From NCBI RefSeq assembly GCF_014202335.1, contig NZ_JACHGP010000002.1:186001-250000 (forward strand): a DNA stretch of 64,000 bases, in the 5' to 3' direction. The translations under genes were made by a program, and so were the position numbers. Numbering within the stretch: position 1 is the first letter of the stretch; the number at the start of each line of letters is the position of its first letter. The notes under the pieces are model-generated. The model had not been told where the DNA came from. It saw nothing but the letters and a program-made list of their open reading frames with translations, and made no database searches. The DNA is from Mycobacterium sp. AZCC_0083 (GTDB lineage: Bacteria > Actinomycetota > Actinomycetes > Mycobacteriales > Mycobacteriaceae). Below, piece by piece: positions 58,035-64,000 of the stretch.

Positions 58035-60296
58035 CTAAAGCGCGACGGCCTCGATGCGTGCGGGCACGTGCTTGTGCCATGGCGTGCCCGCGTAGGCGTC
58101 GCGCCAGTCCGTCGACGTCAACGCGTTCGGCGCCACCCCGGGAGTGCTTGACCGACCGTCGGCATCGGTGTGATCGAGGCCGTACCCGTTGGGCAGCGAT
58201 ACGTGTCCGGGCAGCATGGCGTCGTTGACCTCGACGGTCGCTACCGCGGTGCCCGCGGCCGTCGTCACCCGCGCGCGGCCGCCGTCGACCAGGCCGATGG
58301 CACCCGCGTCCTCGGCACTGATTCGCAACGCTCCGTCGGTGTCCTTCTTGCGCCAGGTCGGATCGCGCAGGATGTCGTTGGCCGTGTAGGCGCGACGTTC
58401 CCCTGCCGACAACACCATCGGGAACTCCGCGCTGGTGTGCGCGGTGCGGGCGGTCCGCAACGCGCGGATCTCGTCGAGCATCTCCGGCATCTCGAGCGCG
58501 AACTTGCGGTCCGCGTGGGTGATCAGGGCGAAGTCGTCGGAGTACTCGTGCTCGGTGAACGTGACGCCCGACCGGCTCGACAGGATCGCCTCGAAGAGCG
58601 CGTTACCGTCTGCGTGGCCGGCCCGACGTACCGCGTCCGGATAGCTCATCGCGGTCTTTTGCGCCAGCCCCCACAGCGCTGCCGCGCCGGCCAGTCCGTC
58701 GGGCAGCGTCGGCCCCAACGTCTCGTACAGGACGAACGGCAACACCCGTCCCAGAGCCGGATTGGCGCTGACCGCACCGAGGAATGCCTCCGCGTAGGCG
58801 TCCAGACCCTGCTCGGCCGCGCGGCGAAGTGGTTTCAGTTCCTCGTCGTCGACGACGCCGAGGGCGCGCACCAGCCGCGCCCAGATCTCCGGTTCTGCGA
58901 GCGTGCCCGGCAGCGGCTCGAGTACCGGATGGCGGAGATGAAAGGTGTTGTGCGGGAACTCCAGATTGAAGAACGTCGCCTCGGGCTTCTCGAACTGGCT
59001 GGCCGCCGGCAGAACGTAGTGGGCGAGCCGGGCCGTCTCGGTCATGGCCACGTCGATGACGACGAGGAACTCCAGCGACTCGAGCGCCTGGTGCACCAAG
59101 GCCGAGTCGGCGAGCGAGTGCGCGGGGTTGCTGCTCTCCACGATCATCGCGCGGAACCGGTCGGGGTGGTCGGTCAGGATCTCCTGAGGCACCACGTTGC
59201 TCGGCACCAGGCCGGCAATGATCGGTGCCCCGGTCACCGGCGTACGACCGACACCGGGCACGCCGAAGAGCGGCGCGAACGACGAATGCAGGTGCTGGCC
59301 ACCACGTTTGGCGAAGTTTCCGGTGAGGATCCAGAGCAGCTTGTTCAGGTAGGAGGACAGCGTGCTGTTGGGCGCCTGCTGGATGCCGAGGTCCTCGAAG
59401 ACGGACACGCTGGCCGCAGCCGCGATCCTGCGGGCCGCCGCACGCAGCAGGTCCTCGTCGACCCCGCAGCGTTGCGCATAGTCGGAGACCGGCACGTCGG
59501 CGAGCACCGTACGGACGGCGTCGGAGCCGTTGACGTGCTCGGCAAGGAATTCCTCGTTGCAGAGCCTCTCCTGCACCAGCACTGCGGCCAGCGCGGCGAG
59601 GCACCAGGCGTCGGTGCCAGGACGCACGCGCAGGTGGAAGTCGGCCAGTTTGGCGGTATCGGTGATCACCGGGTCAATGACGATCATCGAGCGCGCCGGA
59701 TCCTTGGCGATCTCGTTGAGAACCGTGCGGGCGCGCGGAAAGCTCTGCGACATCCACGGGTTCTTGCCGATGAAGACCGAGACCTCGGCGTACTCGAACT
59801 CTCCACGGGTGTGACCGCCGTACAGGTGCTGATCGACCCAGTTCTCGCCGGTCTTCTCCTGCGCCAAGGCATTCGACCGGTACCGCGACCCGATCGCCTT
59901 GAGGAAGGCACCGCTGTACGCGCCACCGAGGTGATTGCCCTGACCGCCACCCCCGTAGTAGAAGATCTTGTTGCCGCCGTGCTCGTCGCGGACCTTGGCG
60001 AAGCCCTCGGCGATCTCAGATATCGCGGTGTCCCAGTCGATTTCCTCGTAGCTGCCGTCGGTACGCCTGCGCAGCGGAGAGGTCAGCCGGTTGGCGTTGT
60101 TCTGATAGTGGTTGAGCCGCAGGGCCTTGTTGCACGTGTAGCCCTGCGACGCGGGATGGTCCTTGTCACCACGGATCTTGACCAACTTGCGGTCCTCGAC
60201 CTGCACGATGACACCGCAGTTGCACTCGCACAGGATGCAGGCCGTCGATTGCCATTCAAGCGGTGCCGCTTCGGCGGCGACGTCTCCGTTGGTCAT
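58035..60296 (-). CDS. Molybdopterin-dependent oxidoreductase with [4Fe-4S] cluster
   Basis: This 753-residue enzyme of the formate dehydrogenase/assimilatory nitrate reductase class has an N-terminal 4Fe-4S domain with Cys20, Cys23, Cys27 and Cys55 (CILCECNCG...GYTCNK), followed by the molybdopterin domains. Phrases typical of this class are FYYGGGGQGNHLG, SVFIGKNPWMSQSFPRARTVLNEI, FRAMIVESSNPAHSLAD, FEKPEATFFN and the C-terminal VSLPNGYGLDHTDADGRSSTPGVAPNALTS. No partner subunits, maturation genes or signal peptide are nearby. It resembles the uncharacterised Rv0197. Its start overlaps the TetR stop (ATGA), so the pair is coupled. The substrate is unknown. Confidence 0.87.
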   Translation of the reverse strand: MTNGDVAAEAAPLEWQSTACILCECNCGVIVQVEDRKLVKIRGDKDHPASQGYTCNKALRLNHYQNNANRLTSPLRRRTDGSYEEIDWDTAISEIAEGFAKVRDEHGGNKIFYYGGGGQGNHLGGAYSGAFLKAIGSRYRSNALAQEKTGENWVDQHLYGGHTRGEFEYAEVSVFIGKNPWMSQSFPRARTVLNEIAKDPARSMIVIDPVITDTAKLADFHLRVRPGTDAWCLAALAAVLVQERLCNEEFLAEHVNGSDAVRTVLADVPVSDYAQRCGVDEDLLRAAARRIAAAASVSVFEDLGIQQAPNSTLSSYLNKLLWILTGNFAKRGGQHLHSSFAPLFGVPGVGRTPVTGAPIIAGLVPSNVVPQEILTDHPDRFRAMIVESSNPAHSLADSALVHQALESLEFLVVIDVAMTETARLAHYVLPAASQFEKPEATFFNLEFPHNTFHLRHPVLEPLPGTLAEPEIWARLVRALGVVDDEELKPLRRAAEQGLDAYAEAFLGAVSANPALGRVLPFVLYETLGPTLPDGLAGAAALWGLAQKTAMSYPDAVRRAGHADGNALFEAILSSRSGVTFTEHEYSDDFALITHADRKFALEMPEMLDEIRALRTARTAHTSAEFPMVLSAGERRAYTANDILRDPTWRKKDTDGALRISAEDAGAIGLVDGGRARVTTAAGTAVATVEVNDAMLPGHVSLPNGYGLDHTDADGRSSTPGVAPNALTSTDWRDAYAGTPWHKHVPARIEAVAL

Positions 60297-60877
60297 TTCG
60301 AATCCTCTTTGGGTGTCTCGGCCTGCAGAAGCGTGCGCAACTGACGGTGGGTCGCATCGAGTGGTTCGACGGCGCGGGTGGCGCGGGCCATCACGATGGC
60401 GCCTTCGATCGCCGACGTCATGAACATCGCCAGCTCCCGCGCACGGTCGGGGGTGACACCGTCGTCGGCGAGCCGGTGCGCGATCAGGTCGGTCCAGCGG
60501 GTGAACGCCGCGCCCGCGCGCTCGAGCACCTCGGCGTTCTCGTCCTTGGCCGGGTCGCCTGCCTCAACGGCGACGGCCACCACCGGGCAGCCAGCGCGGT
60601 AGTCGGTCTTGGTCAACTGCTTGCGGAACCAGAACACCACGGCATCCAACACGTCGAGACCCGTTGCGGCAGAGGAGATCCTGGCCGCCGTGTGGTCGCT
60701 GGCGAAATCGACGGCTTCGCATAGCAGCTGCGTGCGCCCGCCAGGGAAGTAGTGATAGGCCGAACCCCGAGGCGCGCCGCTGTGTTCGAGGACGTCGGAG
60801 ATCGCCGTCGAGTGGGCGCCACGCTCACGGATCAACAGTGCTGCCGAGGCGACCATCCGGTCGCGGTGGGTGACCAC
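60293..60877 (-). CDS. TetR-family regulator (LmrA/YxaF-like)
   Basis: This 194-residue TetR regulator has the HTH (MVASAALLIRERGAHSTAISDVLEHSGAPRGSAYHYFPGGRTQLLCEAVDFA) and the C-terminal domain of the LmrA/YxaF group (YRAGCPVVAVAVEAGDP ... AAFTRWTDLIAHRL). It is coupled to the molybdoenzyme gene downstream by an ATGA overlap, as recalled for Rv0196-Rv0197 in M. tuberculosis. The start is GTG 60877 with AAGGGA 7 bp upstream. An inverted repeat 29 bp upstream is the probable operator. Confidence 0.87.
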   Translation of the reverse strand: MVTHRDRMVASAALLIRERGAHSTAISDVLEHSGAPRGSAYHYFPGGRTQLLCEAVDFASDHTAARISSAATGLDVLDAVVFWFRKQLTKTDYRAGCPVVAVAVEAGDPAKDENAEVLERAGAAFTRWTDLIAHRLADDGVTPDRARELAMFMTSAIEGAIVMARATRAVEPLDATHRQLRTLLQAETPKEDSK

Positions 60878-60905
60878 CTCGTCGTTCCCTTCCGCTGGGG
60901 AGAGT

Positions 60906-60925
60906 TATGTAGAGCATCATACATA
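60906..60925. promoter_or_regulatory. TetR-type operator upstream of TetR/molybdoenzyme operon
   Basis: TATGTA-GAGCATCA-TACATA is an inverted repeat with 6-bp arms and an 8-bp spacer, 29-48 bp before the GTG at 60877. Its position is consistent with autoregulation. Confidence 0.6.
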
Positions 60926-60948
60926 GCCTGCGACGGCCCCGAAATGCA

Positions 60949-60981
60949 CGAATCCCGCTGACCCTGAGTCAGCGGGATTCG
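60949..60981 (-). terminator. Strong hairpin terminator downstream of nitronate monooxygenase gene
   Basis: CGAATCCCGCTGA (60949-60961) pairs perfectly with TCAGCGGGATTCG (60969-60981) around a 7-base loop. It lies 20 bp past the stop of the minus-strand nitronate monooxygenase gene and upstream of the TetR promoter. It lacks a U-tract but is the strongest hairpin I saw in the window. Confidence 0.75.
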
Positions 60982-61001
60982 CGGTCGGTCGGGGAGTGCT
61001 G

Positions 61002-62135
61002 TCAGACGGCAGCGGCCTCGTTGAGCTGGTTGAGCGTGTTGGTGGCTTCCAGGTACTCCTGAACCCACCGCTCGATGACGGCCGACGTCTTCTCCACCTT
61101 GCTGAACTGCCCGACGACCTGACCGACCGGGTTGAAGGCGACGTCGACGGTCTCGTTCGGGTACTTGTGCGTTGCGGCGACCGCAAGACCGGACACCATG
61201 AACTGCAGCGGCATGCCGAGCGGCTTCGGGTTGTCCGGGTTCTCCCATGCATCGGTCCAGTCGTTGCGCAGCATCCGCGCCGGCTTGCCGGTGAACGAAC
61301 GGCTCCGCACCGTGTCACGGCTACTCGCCTTCACGTAGGCGGCCTGCTGAACGGGCGTGTTCTCGGCCTCCTCGACCATGAGCCACTGCGAGCCCGTCCA
61401 CGCGCCCGCGGCGCCGAGCGCCAGCGCGGCGGCGATCTGCTGACCGCTGCCGATGCCACCGGCTGCGAGCACCGGGACGGGGGCGACCTCTTTGACCACC
61501 TGCGGCCACAACACGATCGAACCGACCTCACCGGAGTGCCCGCCTGCTTCGCCGCCTTGGGCGATGACGATGTCCACGCCCGCATCCGCATGCTTGCGGG
61601 CCTGTGAAGGGGAGCCGCACAGCGCAGCGACCTTCCTGCCCTCGGCGTGGATGTGCTCGATCATGTCGACGGGCGGGGTGCCCAGCGCGTTGGCGATCAG
61701 CGTCATCTTCGGATGCTTGAGCGCCACCTCGACCTGCGGGGTGGCGGTCGCCTCGGTCCAACCGAGCAGTCGCATCGTGCTCTCGTTGTCCTCCTCGGAC
61801 AGCGGTACGCCGTGATCGGTCAGGATCTTGCGGGCGAAGTCGAGATGCTCCTGAGGCACCATGTCCGCCAGCATCTTGCCCAGTTCGTCGGCCGACAGGT
61901 TCGAGTCCATGCCCTCGTACTTGTTGGGGATGACGATGTCGACGCCATAGGTGTGGTCGCCGATGTGCTCGTCGATCCAGTTGAGCTCGATCTCGAGCTG
62001 CTCGGGGGTGAAGCCGACGGCCCCGAGGACGCCGAAGCCCCCTGCCTTGCTGACGGCGACCACCACGTCGCGGCAGTGCGTGAAGGCAAAGATCGGCAAG
62101 TCGATGCCGAGCTGGTCGCAGAGTGGGGTGTGCAT
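61002..62135 (-). CDS. Nitronate monooxygenase-like flavoprotein
   Basis: This 377-residue TIM-barrel flavoprotein of the nitronate monooxygenase (2-nitropropane dioxygenase) family starts MHTPLCDQLGIDLPIFAFTHCRDVVVAVSKAGGFGVLGAVGFTPEQL. FMN-binding signatures are AGVDIVIAQGGEAGGHSG and VPVLAAGGIGSGQQIAAALALGAAGAWTGSQWL. It strongly recalls M. tuberculosis Rv1894c, which I remember as part of the KstR regulon. A KstR box ends 31 bp upstream of the ATG at 62135. The true substrate may be an organic nitronate or an enoyl-type compound. A hairpin terminator follows. Confidence 0.85.
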   Translation of the reverse strand: MHTPLCDQLGIDLPIFAFTHCRDVVVAVSKAGGFGVLGAVGFTPEQLEIELNWIDEHIGDHTYGVDIVIPNKYEGMDSNLSADELGKMLADMVPQEHLDFARKILTDHGVPLSEEDNESTMRLLGWTEATATPQVEVALKHPKMTLIANALGTPPVDMIEHIHAEGRKVAALCGSPSQARKHADAGVDIVIAQGGEAGGHSGEVGSIVLWPQVVKEVAPVPVLAAGGIGSGQQIAAALALGAAGAWTGSQWLMVEEAENTPVQQAAYVKASSRDTVRSRSFTGKPARMLRNDWTDAWENPDNPKPLGMPLQFMVSGLAVAATHKYPNETVDVAFNPVGQVVGQFSKVEKTSAVIERWVQEYLEATNTLNQLNEAAAV

Positions 62136-62166
62136 GCCTGCTCCTCGTGATGGGGCCGTCGCGAAC

Positions 62167-62180
62167 TGAAACGTGTTCTA
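62167..62180. promoter_or_regulatory. KstR box before nitronate monooxygenase gene
   Basis: TGAAACGTGTTCTA satisfies every fixed position of TnnAACnnGTTnnA. It lies 31 bp upstream of the ATG at 62135, the same spacing (30-32 bp) as at the AhpD-like and SnoaL-like genes. Confidence 0.75.
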
Positions 62181-62301
62181 GTTTAGTCCTCCTTCGGCCT
62201 CGATGACATACGCGTCGGTGCTCGACACCGCGCCAGAACCGCAATAGCGTTTCGCAATCACGATCGACAGCCCTCGATCGTGACGGCGAAGGCGAGGACC
62301 G

Positions 62302-62922
62302 TTGACGCACTGGCTGACCCATTCGCTGGTCCTCGCGTCGGACTACCGCGTGCCGGACCCGGAGCGGGTGTGGCCGCTGCTGGAGCGCAGGAAGGATGCG
62401 CTGGCAGGCGTCGGGGCGCACCACGTGCTGGTGTACGCCTCCACTACGGAGCCCGGACGGGTACTGGTGCTGATCGCCATCCACGCCCGCGAACCGGTGC
62501 TCGAACTGCTGCGCTCGCGGGTCTTCTTCGAGTGGTTCGACGCCGTAGGTGTCGAGGACATCCCGGCGGTGTTCGCGGGCGAGGTGGTTGAGCGATTCAC
62601 CGTCACCGGCGAAACGGGCCCCGCCGCGCCCGAGGTGATGGTGTCGTTGGTGACCGTCGTCGACGACGTGCCGAATCTCGTTGCTCACGTTCACGATACC
62701 GTCGAAGATCTCCGCACCGCGGGGATCCGCAGGGTTGTGATCTTCAGCGCGTTCGACGACCCTCGCGAAGTGCTGCTGCTGTTGCAGGTCGACGACGAAG
62801 GCCACGCACGCCACTGGTTGCGGTACTCGGGACTGGCCGCTGAATGGTTGACGAAGGCGGGCATCGGCCCGTATCCGCCGGTCTTCGTCGGCAGGTTCAG
62901 GCGGATGATCCACATCGCCTGA
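62302..62922 (+). CDS. Paralogue of the bfd-linked unknown protein
   Basis: This protein of 206 residues is clearly paralogous to the 218-residue product of 12624-13280. Shared blocks are HSLVLASDY, GAHHVLVYASTTEPGRVLVLIAI, WFDAVGVEDIPAVFAGEVVERF, AFDDPREVLLLLQVDDE, and YPPVFVGRF near the C-terminus. Function is unknown. It has the same two-half alpha+beta layout. The TTG at 62302 is chosen because GAGG precedes it, but the start is uncertain. It is divergent from the KstR-controlled nitronate monooxygenase gene and has no iron box in the 166-bp gap. Confidence 0.72.
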   Translation: MTHWLTHSLVLASDYRVPDPERVWPLLERRKDALAGVGAHHVLVYASTTEPGRVLVLIAIHAREPVLELLRSRVFFEWFDAVGVEDIPAVFAGEVVERFTVTGETGPAAPEVMVSLVTVVDDVPNLVAHVHDTVEDLRTAGIRRVVIFSAFDDPREVLLLLQVDDEGHARHWLRYSGLAAEWLTKAGIGPYPPVFVGRFRRMIHIA

Positions 62923-62966
62923 TATGGATGAACGGGTGAGTGCGGCCGAACATCCCTGATGACGGA

Positions 62967-63731
62967 TTACGGGCGCTTCCGCAGTGACCACGCAGGCATC
63001 CGTCGCCGGTCCGAGCCAGTGGCCAGCAGCACCGGCCAGCCGTTTCGCGCCGCTTCGGCGGCCAGCCCCGATCGCGGGTTCACCGGCCGGGGCCGACCGA
63101 CCGCCCGCATGGATGAGATTTCCTCGTCGCCGTCGCCGTAGAAGTAGCTGCGGTGCAGGTCGACGTCGTGGTTGGCACCGAATCGCCGCACGGCGTCGGT
63201 CTTGCCAGGACCCCAGATGATCGGTTCGACGATTCCGCCGGTCAGCCGCCCGTTGCCGTCGACCTCGAAGTGGTTGCACAGCACGTCGGCGATGCCCAGG
63301 TAGCGGGCCACCGGTTCGGCGTGGATGGTCAGGGCCGACGAGCTCAGCACCACGGTGTGGCCACGTTCCTGATGGGCGGCGACGACGTCGCGCATCGCGG
63401 AGAACACCCGCGACTCGATGTGCCTGCGGAACAACACCTCACCGAGTTCGTCCAGCTCCTCCAGCGTTTCGCCGCGAAGATAGCTGGCCGCCTTCACGCT
63501 GAGCCGCTCGAACTCCATCCGCCCCAACCGGTACCGCACCGAGGCTTCGATCACGCCAAGAACCTCGCCGATCTTCGCCTGGCGACGCCGGATGCGGTGC
63601 CCCGCGTGCGCGGTCGCGGTGAAACCGGACACCAGCGTGCCGTCGAGATCGAAGAATGCGCCGACCCGGGCCCCCTCCCGATCCGACGCGATCTCCGCCA
63701 GCTGGCGCGCGAAGGGCGTCTCGGGGTCCAT
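62967..63731 (-). CDS. HAD-IB family phosphatase, short form
   Basis: This 254-residue haloacid-dehalogenase IB (SerB-like) phosphatase has motif I Asp28-x-Asp30 (FFDLDGTLVSG), motif II VVLSSSAL and motif III/IV WGPGKTDAVRRF with YFYGDGDEEISSM. The sequence to residue 230 recalls the N-terminal domain of the HAD-acyltransferase fusion PlsC (Rv2483c), but the acyltransferase half is missing and the tail (LLATGSDRRRMPAWSLRKRP) looks unrelated. It may be a phospholipid-related phosphatase or a truncated fusion. I chose the ATG at 63731 with AGGAG upstream; an in-frame ATG at 63854 would add 41 residues. Confidence 0.82.
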   Translation of the reverse strand: MDPETPFARQLAEIASDREGARVGAFFDLDGTLVSGFTATAHAGHRIRRRQAKIGEVLGVIEASVRYRLGRMEFERLSVKAASYLRGETLEELDELGEVLFRRHIESRVFSAMRDVVAAHQERGHTVVLSSSALTIHAEPVARYLGIADVLCNHFEVDGNGRLTGGIVEPIIWGPGKTDAVRRFGANHDVDLHRSYFYGDGDEEISSMRAVGRPRPVNPRSGLAAEAARNGWPVLLATGSDRRRMPAWSLRKRP

Positions 63732-64000
63732 CTCGCTCCTGCGGTCGCGGCGCACCGGTCCCGGCCCCGCCTCGGAACTCCATTTCAGCATCATTCGGCG
63801 ACTGCCGCCGCGGGGTACCCGCAGTGTCCCGATTGCGACATCAGGTGATCCCATCGGATAGGTTTGCGCTAGGCAGTTTCGTTCTTGCCAGGTTCAGCTC
63901 GGAGCCTCGCGAGCATGAAAGCGGTGCCGCCTCGCATCCAGCGGACGTGGCCAAACAGGGAAGTTGGGCATTGGACGAACAACGCGAAGCGACGGCAGAC

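Noticed and set aside
63947..64000. Possible start of a plus-strand gene (GTG 63947, VAKQGSWALDEQREATAD) running out of the window
   Set aside because: Only 18 codons are visible, there is no ribosome-binding site, and another frame from ATG 63914 is equally open. It cannot be supported without the next bases.
1..64000. tRNA, rRNA, CRISPR arrays, integrase-attachment sites, insertion sequences
   Set aside because: None seen by eye. The DUF222/HNH gene is the only mobile-like element, and it shows no flanking repeats I could recognise.

Overview
The window is high-GC actinobacterial DNA and almost certainly comes from a Mycobacterium, probably an environmental fast-growing (Mycolicibacterium-type) species. 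Many genes closely match well-known mycobacterial proteins recalled from memory: BfrA with its adjacent 14-TM transporter, the alpha-mannosyltransferase MgtA, CYP124 and CYP125, a CmaA-type mycolic acid methyltransferase, an MPT53/CcdA pair, an LdtA-type L,D-transpeptidase and a DUF222/HNH (13E12) protein. Regulatory motifs known from mycobacteria also occur: KstR, IdeR and LexA boxes. I saw no rRNA, tRNA, CRISPR array, prophage or insertion sequence. Coding density is high and no gene-free gap exceeds 300 bp.

Layout. 1-4.1 kb: a biuret/allophanate catabolic cluster (permease, biuret hydrolase, allophanate hydrolase, GntR regulator) with matching GntR-type operators. 4.2-10.4 kb: DUF5701 protein, P450, alpha/beta hydrolase, TetR, KstR-box thioesterase, FUSC membrane protein. 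10.5-16.2 kb: an iron-storage neighbourhood with two Rv1874/Rv1875-like genes, an enoyl-CoA isomerase-type gene, bfd, an unknown 218-residue gene, three IdeR-like boxes, bfrA and a large MFS transporter. 16.2-24.7 kb: KstR-box AhpD-like gene, epoxide-hydrolase-like gene, D-aminoacylase, SDR, Tat-exported dienelactone hydrolase, mgtA, DUF1275, a winged-helix regulator and an orphan NlpA/MetQ-like protein. 24.9-28.9 kb: a translationally coupled operon of APC permease, glutamine-synthetase-like ligase and DszC-like monooxygenase. 29-36 kb: cupredoxin lipoprotein, a decayed FAD-monooxygenase remnant broken by a 7-bp repeat expansion, an F420-reductase-like gene with divergent TetR, CYP124, KstR-box SnoaL-like gene, GT39. 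36-46 kb: secreted proteins, serine hydrolase, LLM oxidoreductase, MPT53/CcdA, GNAT, CmaA-like, ureohydrolase, PLP dehydratase. 46-54 kb: DUF7159 protein, L,D-transpeptidase, FadR/sterol-desaturase operon, XRE regulator, CYP125. 54-64 kb: two TetR-controlled units, SDR, DUF222/HNH with a LexA box, molybdopterin oxidoreductase, KstR-box nitronate monooxygenase, a paralogue of the 218-residue gene, and a HAD phosphatase.

Themes. Five sites fit the cholesterol repressor KstR consensus; three of them lie a near-constant 30-32 bp before their start codons. Together with CYP125 and CYP124 they make this stretch an outlying part of the sterol/lipid regulon. The most promising poorly described items are the unknown 218-residue family that shares an IdeR-type intergenic region with bfrA and is coupled to bfd; the permease-ligase-monooxygenase operon; and an 18-bp repeat, present in three exact copies, that forms the 3' coding ends of two unrelated genes. 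All functional names are inferred from sequence and memory; no database search was run.
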